A DNA stretch of 43,319 nucleotides from Clostridiales bacterium (GTDB lineage Bacteria > Bacillota > Clostridia > Peptostreptococcales > Anaerovoracaceae): assembly GCA_015058205.1 (NCBI GenBank), contig SVCS01000006.1, forward strand, positions 1-43,319, in the 5' to 3' direction. Every line of letters starts with the position of its first letter. Positions within the stretch are counted from its first letter, which is position 1. The position numbers were made by a program, and so were the translations under genes. The notes beneath the pieces are model-generated. The model had not been told where the DNA came from. It saw only the letters and a list, made by a program, of their open reading frames with translations, and made no database searches. This document shows, piece after piece, positions 32,117 to 42,400 of the stretch.

Positions 32117-33088
32117 CTATTTCTTCGGCTTCAGCGCCTCTTCCATTTCATCCTTGATGATCGCAAAAGCATTCTCCATGGTGGTATGGATGGTGCATCC
32201 TGCCGCCTTGACATGTCCGCCGCCGCCATTCCGCTGGCAAATCTCGAGAACGCTGGAATCAGTCTTGGATCTCATACTGACCTTGATTCCATCTTCTCGT
32301 TCTTCCAGATAAGCAGCCATTTCCACATCTTCGATGTCACGGAGTCTGTCGATGATCTCATCTGCGTCCTCACTGCGTGCATTCATGGCGCCCATTTCAC
32401 CACTGGTCAGATAACTGATGACACCTTTACCGCCTGCGAAGAGAATTGCCTTGGCAACGGCCTTACTTTCGCAGCGGACTTTCTTGATGCTCTTATTATT
32501 AAACAGGTTGACCATAATTGGAATATGGTCCACTCCAATATCAAACAGTTCACTTGCCATTCGGAATGTTACAGCGCTTGTATTGGAGTATCTGAAACTG
32601 CCTGTATCCGTTACAATGCCTGTATACAGCGCATTTGCAATGTCCCTTGTAATTTCAACACCCGCATACTTGATGACTTCATACACCAACTCACAGGCTG
32701 CAGCTGCCTTTTCATCAATGTAGTACAAATCTCCGAAGCCCTGATCGTGCTCATGATGATCGATGCAGATCTTCGTCGCACCGGAGTCATAGATCTCCGC
32801 GCGATCCTGCAGTCTGCCGTACTCATTGCAGTCAATGGCTGCACATACATCAGGATGCGGAATCTTGTCCCATTCCTCTGTAAATGCCTCCCTGTTGATA
32901 AAGCGCAGGTACTTCGGTGCATCTTCAGAATAGACGTAGCACTCTACCCCTGCTCCGCGCAGCGCCAGACTTAAAGCACTGCAGGCTCCAATACTGTCGC
33001 CATCCGGGTTTCTGTGGGGAAAAAGCAACACGGTCTTTGCTGAAAAGAGTTTTTCACTTATGGTCTTCAGATCAGTATTATTTTTCAT
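32117..33088 (-). CDS. nrnA: DHH-family bifunctional oligoribonuclease / PAP phosphatase NrnA
   Basis: NrnA degrades very short RNAs to nucleotides and dephosphorylates 3'-phosphoadenosine 5'-phosphate. The DHH domain shows HRNPDGDSIGA (residues 25-35), AAIDCNEYGRL and the name motif in ICIDHHEHD (about 110); the DHHA1 domain ends with RNGGGGHVKAAGC. The ATG at 33088 gives MKNNTDLKTISEKL, the normal start, although the ribosome site is weak. A longer frame begins with TTG inside rbfA and is unlikely to be used. 323 residues. Between rbfA and truB, as in many Clostridia. Confidence 0.94.
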   Translation of the reverse strand: MKNNTDLKTISEKLFSAKTVLLFPHRNPDGDSIGACSALSLALRGAGVECYVYSEDAPKYLRFINREAFTEEWDKIPHPDVCAAIDCNEYGRLQDRAEIYDSGATKICIDHHEHDQGFGDLYYIDEKAAAACELVYEVIKYAGVEITRDIANALYTGIVTDTGSFRYSNTSAVTFRMASELFDIGVDHIPIMVNLFNNKSIKKVRCESKAVAKAILFAGGKGVISYLTSGEMGAMNARSEDADEIIDRLRDIEDVEMAAYLEEREDGIKVSMRSKTDSSVLEICQRNGGGGHVKAAGCTIHTTMENAFAIIKDEMEEALKPKK

Positions 33089-33122
33089 CTTTCTTTGTGT
33101 TATGGCCTTTGCTGCCTTTGCA

Positions 33123-33485
33123 TTAGAGTGTTCTGATAATGTCCTCAATATGTCTTGAGATTTCCATGGAGTGGTCGACCTTAAAGATGAGCTCCGGCGT
33201 GTGGCGTAATTTCATCTCATGACCGATGCGGTTGCGGATGAAGCCTTTGGCGCTGTTAAACGCCTCCAGGACTTCTTCCTGATGTGCCGCGATCTCTTCG
33301 TCAGTGCCGTTCACTCCCAGCGGTGAGAAATACACTGTCGCATAGCTATTGTCCTTTGTAACCTCTACATCCGTAATGCTGATCATGGAGTCCAGCCTCG
33401 GATCTTTCAAGTCAGACAGCAGCATTTCGCTGATGATTCTGCGTATCTCCTCGCCGATACGGCCTTGTCTGTAGTTTTTGCTCAT
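33123..33485 (-). CDS. rbfA: 30S ribosome-binding factor RbfA
   Basis: RbfA binds the 16S rRNA 5' end region and is needed for late 30S maturation, especially in the cold. The 120 residues form a KH-like domain: RQGRIGEEIRRIISEMLLSD, LKDPRLDSMISITDVEVTKD and KLRHTPELIFKVDHSME are all family-typical. The ATG at 33485 follows infB by 47 bases. Confidence 0.96.
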   Translation of the reverse strand: MSKNYRQGRIGEEIRRIISEMLLSDLKDPRLDSMISITDVEVTKDNSYATVYFSPLGVNGTDEEIAAHQEEVLEAFNSAKGFIRNRIGHEMKLRHTPELIFKVDHSMEISRHIEDIIRTL

Positions 33486-33532
33486 TGTTTATCCCAACCT
33501 CTTGTCAATTGTTAATATCTTTTTGTCAATTT

Positions 33533-36478
33533 CTAGTTTCTTGCGACTTCTTCCATGGTGAAGCACTCGATGATATCGCCCTGCTTGATATCGTTATAGT
33601 TCTCGATACCGATACCGCATTCGTATCCCTGTGCTACTTCCTTGGCGTCGTCCTTGTATCTCTTCAGAGATGAAATCTTGCCCTCGTGGATGACGATACC
33701 GTCACGGACAAGTCTGATGGACTCGTTACGAACGACCTTACCGTCTGTAACGTATGCACCGCCGATGATACCAACGTTAGGAACCTTGAATGTCTCTCTG
33801 ATTTCTACAGTTCCGAGTACAACTTCCTTGAACTCTGGATCCAGCATACCCTTCATTGCGTTTTCTACATCGTCGATGATGTTGTAGATAACGTTGTATG
33901 TTCTGATCTGGATGCCGTCTCTCTCTGCCATTCCTGTTACTGCAACGCTAGGTCTTACGTTGAATCCGATGATGATGGATCCGGAAGTACCTGCCAGCAT
34001 AACGTCGGACTCGTTAATCGCGCCAACGCCAGTATGTACGATATTAACCTTAACCTCGTCATTGGACAGCTTCTCAAGAGATGTCACGATAGCGCCTACG
34101 GAACCCTGTACGTCTGCCTTGATGATCAGATTCAGCTCCTTGACTTCGCCTTCCTGAATCTGGCTGAAGAGTTCTTCCAGAGTCGTGCTGGAGTTCCTTG
34201 CCAGGATCTCCTGTCTTACCTTCTGCTGTCTATTGTATGCGATTTCCTTCGCCTGACTTGATTTCTTAACGGCGTTGAACTGGTCGCCTGCAGCCGGTAC
34301 ATCGGACAGACCCAGAATTTCAACGGCAGTAGCCGGACCAGCCTTCTTGAGCTTTTCGCCCTTGCTGTTGGTCATCAGTCTGATCTTGCCGGAGCAGGTA
34401 CCTGCTACGACGCTCATATCGGACTTCAGAGTACCGTTGAGTACCAGCAGTGATGCGATCGGGCCCTTTGACTTGTCCAGTCTTGCTTCCAGTACAGTAC
34501 CCATAGCCAGTCTGTCCGGATTTGCCTTGAGCTCGAGGACCTCAGCCTGCAGCAGAATCATCTCCAGCAGGTTTGTGATACCTTCGCCTGTCTTCGCAGA
34601 TACCGGAACACTGATAACATCGCCGCCCCAGTCTTCTACGAGAACGCCGTTCTCTGCCAGGTCTTTCTTAACTCTGTCAGGATTTGCGCCAGGCTTATCC
34701 ATCTTGTTGATGGCTACGATGATTGGTACGCCGGCAGCCTTCGCATGGCTGATGGATTCAATAGTCTGCGGCTTTACGGAGTCGTCAGCAGCGACGACCA
34801 GTACCGCGATATCAGTAGCGTGAGCACCTCTGGCTCTCATTGCTGTAAACGCTTCGTGACCCGGTGTGTCCAGGAATACGATCTTCTGTCCGTTGATCTC
34901 AACTTCAGAAGCACCGATGTGCTGGGTGATTCCGCCGGATTCGCCAGCTGTTACGTTTGTATTTCTGATTGCGTCCAGGAGTGAAGTCTTACCGTGGTCG
35001 ACGTGTCCCATAACGGTGATGATCGGTGCACGCGGCTTCAGGTCTTCTTCCTTGTCCTCGAATGTTTCGATGCCTTCTTCTTCCAGGTATTCCTCTTCCT
35101 CATCGACCTTTCCGATGGCGATGGAAATACCCATTTCATCTGCCAGCAGCTGAACAGTGTCTTCGTCCAGGTTCTGGTTCTGGTTTGCCATAACGCCCAT
35201 CTTCATGAGGGTCATGATCGCCTTCGACAGTGTCGTCTTCGTCTGCTCAACAAATCCCGCAACTGTGATCGGGCAGTTGATCAGAACGGTACCGGCTTCC
35301 AGTTCCATTTCAGGCTCTTCATTCTCGACCTTAGGCTTATTCTGATGTCTCTTCGGTCTTGCCTGTTTCTCCAGTGATGCCGGAGGAGCAGGCTTTCCTG
35401 ACTTGCGTCCGCCTCTCTCGAGTCTGGAGAATTTATCTCTTTCTTTCTCTTTGTCTCTGTCCTTGCCCTTCTTGCTGTGGCTGGAGGTCTTCACAGCTGC
35501 AGGTGCAGCGGATTTGTCTGATGCAGGCTTTTTGCGGGAGTCCTGCTTATCGGATTTCGCAGATTTTCTGGAGGATTTTGCTTCTTTCTCTGCTTCCTTT
35601 TCCTTTTCTTTCTTCGCTGCTGCTCTTCTTGCTGCGGCTTCCTTCTCTTCGCGTCTGATGTCTTCTGCTCTCTTGATGATCTTGATCCTGCTTCTGGTCT
35701 TTTCTTCCTTAACAGGCTCTTCTTTCTTCTCAGCCTTTTCAGCTTTCTCAGATTTTTCAGCCTTCTCGTCCTTTTCAGCTGGCTCTTCCGTCTTAGCAGG
35801 CTCTGCTTCCTTGGCTTCTTCTGCTGGTTTTTCTTCCTTTGCAGGTTCTGCCGCCTTGGCCTCTTCAGCTTCTGCCTTGACCTCTTCCGCTTCTGCCTTT
35901 GCTTCCGCTTCCTTTGCTGCCTTTGCTTCTGCCTCAGCCTTTGCCTTGGCTTCTTCTTCCGCCTTGGCTTTTGCTGCCGCTTCCGCTTTAGCCTTCGCTG
36001 CTTCTGCTGCCTTTGCAACGGCTTCTGCTTCTGCCTTGGCCTTGGCTTCTGCCTGTTCCTTAGCGATTCTCTCTTCCAGTTTCGCCTTTGAAACCTTAGG
36101 AGCGCCAACAGGAGGCTTCATCTTGCTTACGGTCTCCTTTGTTGCCTTTGCCTTAGCTGCTGCTGTCTTTGCTGCAGTTGCCGCAAGTCCTGCCGCCTTC
36201 TTTGTCTTCTTTTCAGGCAGCTTAATATTGGCAGCCTTAACGGTTACCTTTGGCTCGTTTTCCTTCTTTTCTGCCGCGGATTTCTTCGTAGCTGTCTTTC
36301 TTGCTACTTTGGTCTCCACTTTCGCACCGCCTCTTGTCAGTGTGTTTCTAACGGCGACGGTATCCATGTCCGACATATCATCGCTGGTCTTAGCTACCGG
36401 CACTCCCATCGCCTTTGCCTTCTCCAGCACCTCTTCGCCGGTCATCTTAAGTTCCTTTGCTAGTTCTGTTATCTTCAT
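33533..36478 (-). CDS. infB: Translation initiation factor IF-2
   Basis: IF-2 is the GTPase that brings initiator tRNA to the 30S subunit and promotes subunit joining. The conserved GTPase starts near residue 480: [20 protein letters not shown] (G1), [18 protein letters not shown] (G3), [16 protein letters not shown] (G4), then domains II-IV. The N-terminal IF2_N helical domain ([20 protein letters not shown]) is followed by an Ala/Lys/Glu-rich low-complexity stretch of about 280 residues, and a second IF2_N-like segment lies near 400-460. Total 981 residues, long for the family because of this linker. The ATG at 36478 has AAGGAGG 8 bases upstream; a GTG two codons earlier is less likely. Confidence 0.97.
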   Translation of the reverse strand: MKITELAKELKMTGEEVLEKAKAMGVPVAKTSDDMSDMDTVAVRNTLTRGGAKVETKVARKTATKKSAAEKKENEPKVTVKAANIKLPEKKTKKAAGLAATAAKTAAAKAKATKETVSKMKPPVGAPKVSKAKLEERIAKEQAEAKAKAEAEAVAKAAEAAKAKAEAAAKAKAEEEAKAKAEAEAKAAKEAEAKAEAEEVKAEAEEAKAAEPAKEEKPAEEAKEAEPAKTEEPAEKDEKAEKSEKAEKAEKKEEPVKEEKTRSRIKIIKRAEDIRREEKEAAARRAAAKKEKEKEAEKEAKSSRKSAKSDKQDSRKKPASDKSAAPAAVKTSSHSKKGKDRDKEKERDKFSRLERGGRKSGKPAPPASLEKQARPKRHQNKPKVENEEPEMELEAGTVLINCPITVAGFVEQTKTTLSKAIMTLMKMGVMANQNQNLDEDTVQLLADEMGISIAIGKVDEEEEYLEEEGIETFEDKEEDLKPRAPIITVMGHVDHGKTSLLDAIRNTNVTAGESGGITQHIGASEVEINGQKIVFLDTPGHEAFTAMRARGAHATDIAVLVVAADDSVKPQTIESISHAKAAGVPIIVAINKMDKPGANPDRVKKDLAENGVLVEDWGGDVISVPVSAKTGEGITNLLEMILLQAEVLELKANPDRLAMGTVLEARLDKSKGPIASLLVLNGTLKSDMSVVAGTCSGKIRLMTNSKGEKLKKAGPATAVEILGLSDVPAAGDQFNAVKKSSQAKEIAYNRQQKVRQEILARNSSTTLEELFSQIQEGEVKELNLIIKADVQGSVGAIVTSLEKLSNDEVKVNIVHTGVGAINESDVMLAGTSGSIIIGFNVRPSVAVTGMAERDGIQIRTYNVIYNIIDDVENAMKGMLDPEFKEVVLGTVEIRETFKVPNVGIIGGAYVTDGKVVRNESIRLVRDGIVIHEGKISSLKRYKDDAKEVAQGYECGIGIENYNDIKQGDIIECFTMEEVARN

Positions 36479-36497
36479 ACGCACATCCTCCTTTATG

Positions 36498-36785
36498 CTA
36501 TGATTCTATTTCCCCGAGAATGCTCCGGGCAAAATTCTCATCCAGCACTGCGAATACACTCCTTCCACTTTCTCCCGCTATGTGTGAGAGCTCATCGATC
36601 GTGCTGTACTTTATGTAAGGAATTTCAGCCTTCCTTATCTCCTTCATCATCTTCTTCTCGCTGCCGGCAGATATGTCTTCTGCCAGAATCACGAGTTTTA
36701 CCTTGCCCTTTTTGATTGCAAAAGTGCAGGTGTTCACTCCGGAAACCAGGTTTCCGGATTTCTTCGCAAAGCCCATCAGGCTCAT
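36498..36785 (-). CDS. ylxQ: L7Ae/YlxQ-family RNA-binding protein
   Basis: A 95-residue protein with the L7Ae/L30e fold, which binds kink-turns in RNA. MSLMGFAKKSGNLVSGVNTC and VKLVILAEDISAGSEKKM match YlxQ-type proteins encoded in nusA-infB operons of Bacillota. The ATG at 36785 is chosen because GGAG is 7 bases upstream and because it gives the usual family start; the frame is open further up within ylxR. It lies four bases after the ylxR stop. Confidence 0.9.
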   Translation of the reverse strand: MSLMGFAKKSGNLVSGVNTCTFAIKKGKVKLVILAEDISAGSEKKMMKEIRKAEIPYIKYSTIDELSHIAGESGRSVFAVLDENFARSILGEIES

Positions 36786-36789
36786 GGCT

Positions 36790-37059
36790 TTACTCCGCAT
36801 AGTTCTCAAGCTCCTCAAAAACTTTCTCAAGCTCCTGCTTGCCAGGGTCGATTCTCAGACTTCTGGCGACGGCGCCCTTCTTCTTTGCCTTTGCGATGCA
36901 GTCCTTATCTCTGCAGATGTATACGCCTCTTCCCTTGGCTTTGCCTGTGGTGTCGACGTCCAGACTGCCCTCATACCATGTGATCCTTATGAGATTCTCT
37001 TTTGGTTTTGATTCCATACACCCAATGCATCTGCGCATTGGCGGTTTCTTATTCTTCAT
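36790..37059 (-). CDS. ylxR: YlxR family RNA-binding protein (RnpM-like)
   Basis: An 89-residue basic protein of the YlxR (DUF448) family. MRRCIGCMESKPKENLIRI is the signature, with GRGVYICRDKDCIAKAKKK further on. The Bacillus subtilis homologue has been reported to bind and modulate RNase P. The start overlaps the nusA end by 11 bases, indicating translational coupling. The position between nusA and ylxQ is conserved in Bacillota. Confidence 0.94.
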   Translation of the reverse strand: MKNKKPPMRRCIGCMESKPKENLIRITWYEGSLDVDTTGKAKGRGVYICRDKDCIAKAKKKGAVARSLRIDPGKQELEKVFEELENYAE

Positions 37060-38125
37060 CTTCTTCGTAGAATTCTTCGTCGTATTCTTCGTCTCCGAAG
37101 TACTGTGAGTGACTCTTGATGTCGATCTTCCATCCGCAGAGCTTCGCTGCCAGTCTTACGTTCTGGCCTTCCTTACCAATGGCAAGTGAAAGCTGATAAT
37201 CCGGAACAACGGCTACTGCTGATTTCTCTTCTTCATCAATGGCGACTGCCTCAACCTTTGCCGGGCTGAGTACATTGCTGATCAGGATTGCAGGATCTTC
37301 ATCCCAAGTTGTGATGTCGATCTTCTCGCCCCAGAGCTCGTCAACGATATTTCTGACTCTGTTGCCGTTCTGTCCTACGCATGCACCTACCGGATCAATG
37401 TCCTCATCCTCTGTGTAAACAGCGATCTTCGTTCTTGAACCTGCTTCTCTGGCAATGCTCTTGATGACAACATCGCCGTCTTCGATTTCAGGCACTTCCA
37501 GTTCAAAGAGCTTCTCAACAAATCCAGGATGAGTTCTGCTCAGGAAGATCTGCGGTCCCTTGCTGCTCTTTCTGACATCCATGATGTAAGCCTTGATTCT
37601 GTCATTGACTCTGTATCTCTCTCCGGATGCTCTTTCGCCGGCTACGAGGATGCCCTCTGTGTTCCCGATGTTGACAAAGATCGTTTCATTGCTGATTCTC
37701 TGTACAACGCCGGTAACCAGTTCACCCTGTCTCTTGATATAGTTGTCGTATACCATTCCGCGCTCAGCTTCTCTGAGTCTCTGAACTACTACCTGCTTGG
37801 CTGTCTGCGCTGCGATTCTTCCGAAGTCCTTCGGTGTTACCTGATATTCCACGATATCACCAGGCTCATATCTCGGGTCGATTTCGCGTGCATCCTCCAG
37901 GGAGATCTGGGTTGCTTCGTCTTCAACTTCTTCTACGACGTCCTGCTGCATGAGCACTTCAACATCACCGTTTTCCTCGTTCATTTCAACGCGGACATTG
38001 GCTGCTGTGCCGTAGTTCTTCTTGTAAGCGGAAACCAGGGCTGACTCGATGGCGTCCATAATCACATCTTTCGTGATCCCTTTTTCCTTCACCAGATCAT
38101 TGATTGCGTCCATAAAATCACTCAT
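37049..38125 (-). CDS. nusA: Transcription termination/antitermination factor NusA
   Basis: NusA binds RNA polymerase and nascent RNA, promoting pausing and termination. Domains in order: N-terminal polymerase-binding domain (1-125), S1 domain (about 135-200, GVVQRISNETIFVNIGNTEG), KH1 (about 205-285, with GACVGQNGNRVRNIVDEL) and KH2 (about 290-345, LSLAIGKEGQNVRLAAKLCG). It ends in a short acidic tail; the extra C-terminal repeats of proteobacteria are absent, as in other Bacillota. 358 residues. A GAGG ribosome site precedes the ATG at 38125. Confidence 0.97.
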   Translation of the reverse strand: MSDFMDAINDLVKEKGITKDVIMDAIESALVSAYKKNYGTAANVRVEMNEENGDVEVLMQQDVVEEVEDEATQISLEDAREIDPRYEPGDIVEYQVTPKDFGRIAAQTAKQVVVQRLREAERGMVYDNYIKRQGELVTGVVQRISNETIFVNIGNTEGILVAGERASGERYRVNDRIKAYIMDVRKSSKGPQIFLSRTHPGFVEKLFELEVPEIEDGDVVIKSIAREAGSRTKIAVYTEDEDIDPVGACVGQNGNRVRNIVDELWGEKIDITTWDEDPAILISNVLSPAKVEAVAIDEEEKSAVAVVPDYQLSLAIGKEGQNVRLAAKLCGWKIDIKSHSQYFGDEEYDEEFYEEDEE

Positions 38126-38212
38126 TTTCTTTTCCTCTTGTCTTTTTTTATATATCTTCTAATAGTGTTAACTATGTTTGAACTGTGTTCTGCTGCGGCA
38201 TCCGCCGTAATC

Positions 38213-38785
38213 TTAGAATACGACGGCCAGATTCGCTTTCGCGATATCGGCGAGGGCCAGTTCGTAGCGCTTGCTCTCCGGTTCCGTCTTCTTGCCGCCC
38301 TTCTTTCCCTTCTTGCCGCTGCTTACGGGTTCCAGGCTGTTAATGACAACTGCACCTGTCTCCTTATCAAAGCTCTCCAGGACGCCGTTGATATTCTTGA
38401 CGCCGTCGATGGCCTTGTACAGCTTGATTTCGATCTCGTGTCCCACGTAGCGTTCATAGTGCTCCGGGGTGATCAGCGGTCTGTCCATGCCCGGTGAACT
38501 GACTTCCAGATAGTAGTTCTGCTCGATCGGATCAGACTCGTCCAGCTTTTCACTCAGGAATCTGCTGACCTTTTCGCAGTCCTCTGTGCTGATGTAAGCC
38601 TGCTCCTCCGGCTCTCCATCCGCCTCACCTTCGGTCTCTGCGGACGGTGTTTTATCGATGTAGACCCGCAGGAACCAATCCCTGCCTTCCTTGACGAACT
38701 CCGTATTGTAGAGCTCATAGCCGTTCTCTGTCAGGTACTCTCCCGCCAGCTCAGCCACTACATCTGTGATCTTCTTTTTTCCCAT
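38213..38785 (-). CDS. rimP: Ribosome maturation factor RimP
   Basis: RimP assists assembly of the 30S head by aiding S12 binding. The N-domain has ELYNTEFVKEGRDWFLRVYI and YLEVSSPGMDRPLITPEHYE, the family signature; the C-domain is SH3-like. Two inserts are unusual: an acidic one after VYIDKT (about residues 46-63) and a Lys/Gly-rich one before the last strand (about 155-170), making 190 residues where about 155 is typical. First gene of the rimP-nusA-infB operon. Confidence 0.95.
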   Translation of the reverse strand: MGKKKITDVVAELAGEYLTENGYELYNTEFVKEGRDWFLRVYIDKTPSAETEGEADGEPEEQAYISTEDCEKVSRFLSEKLDESDPIEQNYYLEVSSPGMDRPLITPEHYERYVGHEIEIKLYKAIDGVKNINGVLESFDKETGAVVINSLEPVSSGKKGKKGGKKTEPESKRYELALADIAKANLAVVF

Positions 38786-38811
38786 TGCAGCCCCACTTTT
38801 TCCACAAAATA

Positions 38812-38832
38812 GGAGTGGGCTTTGCCCACTCC
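38812..38832 (-). terminator. Hairpin between the LOG gene and rimP (terminator or leader attenuator)
   Basis: GGAGTGGGC (38812-38820) and GCCCACTCC (38824-38832) pair perfectly around a 3-base loop; TATTTTG follows on the minus strand. It can end LOG transcription, but the apparent rimP promoter lies upstream of it, so it is also in the leader of the nusA operon. Confidence 0.65.
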
Positions 38833-38860
38833 AGTGATAACTTATCTATTAACTTTGACT

Positions 38861-38889
38861 ACAATAACACATAAACCCTTAAATTGCAA
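38861..38889 (-). promoter_or_regulatory. Promoter of the rimP-nusA-infB operon
   Basis: Minus-strand -35 TTGCAA (38889-38884), 17 bases, -10 TATTGT (38866-38861). It lies just after the LOG stop codon and about 75 bases upstream of the rimP ATG. Confidence 0.6.
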
Positions 38890-38907
38890 GGGGTTTCGGC
38901 ATTTTGC

Positions 38908-39441
38908 TTATTCAGACAGGATGCCTTTGATCTGTTCGATGCTGTCTGCGAAACAAATTCCTGCCTGCCGCTCTTCGCTGGACAGGCCGATTTCGATCAT
39001 TTTGGCAAGCTGCTGCTTCAAATTGTCGTAGTACCCGTTGTGATTATAAAGGATACACGGCGCATCGATCAGCCTCAGGGAAACATTCGACATAATCTCC
39101 GATATCTCTTCCAGTGTGCCGGTTCCTCCCGGCAGAGCGATGAAGGCGTCTCCAAGTTCTATCATCTTGGCTTTGCGCTGGGACATATTCTCCGTCACAA
39201 TCAGTTCGGTCAACTCATCATACTGCAGCACCTGATCAATGAGAAACTGCGGTTCCACGCCAATGGCCTTTCCGCCGGACCGGATCACGCTCTCCGCCAA
39301 AACACCCATCAGCCCAATCTTCGAACCGCCGTAGACAAGCGTGTTTCCTGATTCGCCGATCCATGTGCCCAGCTCGCGCACCGCGTCCCTTATTGTATTG
39401 TCATTGCCCTCATAGGCTCCCAAGTAAACTGTGATGTTCAT
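38908..39441 (-). CDS. LOG family protein (TIGR00730 type)
   Basis: A 177-residue protein of the LOG/YvdD family, a Rossmann-like fold. The signature PGGTGTLEE is at 104-112 and VYGGSKIGLMGVLAESVI at 37-54, with the conserved Arg in MSQRKAKM. Homologues act as cytokinin riboside 5'-monophosphate phosphoribohydrolases, cleaving the base from AMP-type nucleotides; in most bacteria the real substrate is unknown. It starts at 39441, 33 bases after polC, with GAGG 6 bases upstream, and may be cotranscribed with polC. Confidence 0.92.
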   Translation of the reverse strand: MNITVYLGAYEGNDNTIRDAVRELGTWIGESGNTLVYGGSKIGLMGVLAESVIRSGGKAIGVEPQFLIDQVLQYDELTELIVTENMSQRKAKMIELGDAFIALPGGTGTLEEISEIMSNVSLRLIDAPCILYNHNGYYDNLKQQLAKMIEIGLSSEERQAGICFADSIEQIKGILSE

Positions 39442-39474
39442 ATCATTCCTCTGTCCGTGCCTTGCCTTTGCTTC

Positions 39475-42400
39475 TTAGAAGAAACTGATCTGGGCAGTTT
39501 CCGGAAGTCCTTCCAGTACACCGTGCTCGCGGAGCTGCTCTACAACGGTCTTATTGACTCTGCCGCGGTCGATGACGTCTTCCACTGTTTCGTACGGCCT
39601 GTCTGCATATCCTTCTGCAAAGGCAGTCGCGGCTCCTTCGCCCATGCCTGCGATTGCCACAAACGGCAGAATGACTTTGCCGTCATGTACGCGGAACTTC
39701 GTGGCGTCAGAGATTCCCAGACGAGCCGGCGCAAACTCAAATCCGCGGGCGTACATCTCGTAGGCGACTTCCAGAACAGTGAAATCGTTCTCATCCTTCT
39801 TGGAAGCGTCCTTTCCCATGCGTTCGATTTCTTCCATGCGCTCCTCTACCGCCTTCTGCCCTTTCAGGATGACTTTCTCATCGAAGGAGGCAACCTTGGT
39901 GGTGAAGTACACGGCGTAGAACTCCAGCGGATGGTAGACTTTATAATATGCTTCACGCAAAGACATCATAACGTATGCAACGGCATGGGCGCGCGGGAAC
40001 ATGTACTTGATCTTCCGGCAGGAATCGATGTACCAGTCAGGCACGTCGTGCTCAATCATGAGCTGCTCCTGCTCCTCTGTCACGCCTTTGCCCTTTCTGA
40101 CTTTCTCCATGATGGTGAAGGCGTTGCTGTTGTCGACTCCCTTCTTGCGCAGATAGTTCATGATGTCGTCACGGGTTGCGATGGCTTCACGCATGGTGGT
40201 AACGCCGTTGACAACCAGATCCTGCGCATTGCCCAGCCATACATCCGTTCCGTGGGACAGACCGGATATTCTGACCAGTTCTTCCACGGTGGTCGGATGG
40301 ATGTCGTCCAGCATCTGGCGGACAAAGGACGTACCGAATTCGTGAATCGCATAGCTTCCGTGAGTGAACTTGTAGTCCGGATCCTTGATGTCCAGTCCTT
40401 CTGTCCCGATGAAGATGGACATGACCTTGTCATCCTTGAGCGGAACATCCAGCGGATCCACGCCCGTCAGGTCCTTGAGCTGTTTGCACATGGACGGAAT
40501 ATCGTGTCCCAGTATATCCAGCTTCAGCAGATTCTGGTCGATGGAATGGTAATCGTAGTGAGTCGTTACTACGTCGGATTTCGTGTTGTTGGCCGGACGC
40601 TGCACCGGGCAGAACTCGAAGATTTCGTGATCCTTCGGCACAACGACAACACCGCCCGGGTGCTGCCCTGTCGTAGCCTTGACGCCCTCGCAGCACTGGG
40701 TCAGTCTGTCCAGTTCCGCCTTGCTGACCTGCTGTCCCAGCTGTTCGAAGTACTTGGCCACGTAGCCGAAGGCCTTGTTCGCCTTCACAGTGGAAATGGT
40801 TCCGGCTTTATATACGTTCTCCGCGCCAAAAATCTCTTCCACGTATTTCTGGGCGGTCGTCTGATACTCATTTGCAAAATTCAGGTCGATATCCGGCTCT
40901 TTGTTGGCATCGAACCCGAGGAATGTTTCGAATGGAATGGTGAATCCCTGCTTGGTGTACGGCGTGCCGCAGACAGGACAGACCTTGTCCGGCATGTCAA
41001 CGCCGCAGTCGTATTCGCCCGTCTCGTCCCACTCAATGTTCTTGCATTTCGGGCAAAGGTAGTGAGCTGCCAGCGGATTAACTTCCGTGATTCCGGACAT
41101 GGTCGCCGCAAAGGATGATCCTACGGATCCTCTCGAGCCGACTAGATATCCTGCTTCCATTGACTTATTTACCAGCATCTCCGCAGAACGGTACATAACG
41201 GCGTATCCGTTGTCGATGATGGAATTGAGTTCCTTGTCCAGCCTCTCTCTGATTACATCAGGCAGCGGATTTCCGTACATTGCCGCAGCTCTCGTTTCGC
41301 ATGCCTCTCTCAGGTACTCTTCCGCCCCGTCGATGTGCGGCGGGAACTTGCCATCCGGAACCGGCTTGATGGATTCGATCATATCGGCGACTTTATTCGT
41401 GTTCGTTACGACCACCTCATAAGCCTTTTCTTCGCCCAGGTATGCGAATTCCTCGAGCATCTCTTCCGTGGTTCTGAAGTAAAGGCCTTCCCCGCTCTCC
41501 GCGTCTTTAAAATCCTGTCCCGCCATGATGATGCGGCGGTACAGTGCTTCCTCTTCATCGAAATAGTGGGCGTCACAAGTGGCCACGACAAGCTTGCCCA
41601 GCTTTTCACCAAGAGCGACGATCCTGCGGTTCAGATCCTTAAGATCTTCTTCGCTCTCCACGATACCGTTCGTAATCATGAACCGGTTGTTGATCAATGG
41701 CTGGATTTCCAGGTAATCATAGAAAGAGGCGATTTTCTCAACCTTTTCATCGGGTTCACCAGCCCTGATCGCACTATAAAGCTCCCCGGCCTCGCATGCG
41801 GATCCGAGGATGAGTCCTTCTCTGTGCGCCTCAAGAACAGACCTCGGAATACGCGGTCTGTAGTAGAAGTAGTCGATATGGGACTTCGACACAAGTTTGT
41901 AGAGGTTTTTCAGTCCCACAAGATCCTTGACCAGAATGATGATGTGATTAGTCTTACGGCTTTTGTAATCGATGGAGCCATCTTCGCGGATGAGCCCTTC
42001 GTCATCGAGCAGATAACCCTCACAGCCGTAGATGATTTTGATATTCTTCGCCGCGCCGGCTGCCTCCGGGAATGACTGTACAACGCCGTGGTCTGTGATA
42101 GCAACAGCCTTGTGGCCCCAACCTTCCACTCTCTTCACCATTTCCTTGGCGACAATGAGTCCATCCATGGCGCTCATCTTCGTGTGGCAATGCAGCTCTA
42201 CCCTCTTCTCCGGCGCTTCATCGCGGCGTTCTTTTCTCTCTGTCTTCTCGATGCTGTCGGCGATGACCGTCACAGCATTATCGTATCTGTCCCACTGGGC
42301 CTTCCCCTCAATCTTGACTGGGGTACCGTCAGGCAGATGCTCTTCGAAATCTTCCCATTTCTTATTATGTACAAAAGCTTTCACGCAGATGCTGGTTTTC

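Noticed and set aside
39457..41118. Long plus-strand open frame opposite polC, and similar long frames opposite addA, gpmI, mtaB and infB
   Set aside because: They lie entirely antisense to well-identified genes, have no ribosome sites and give low-complexity or unrecognisable products. They are shadows of high-GC third positions in the real genes.
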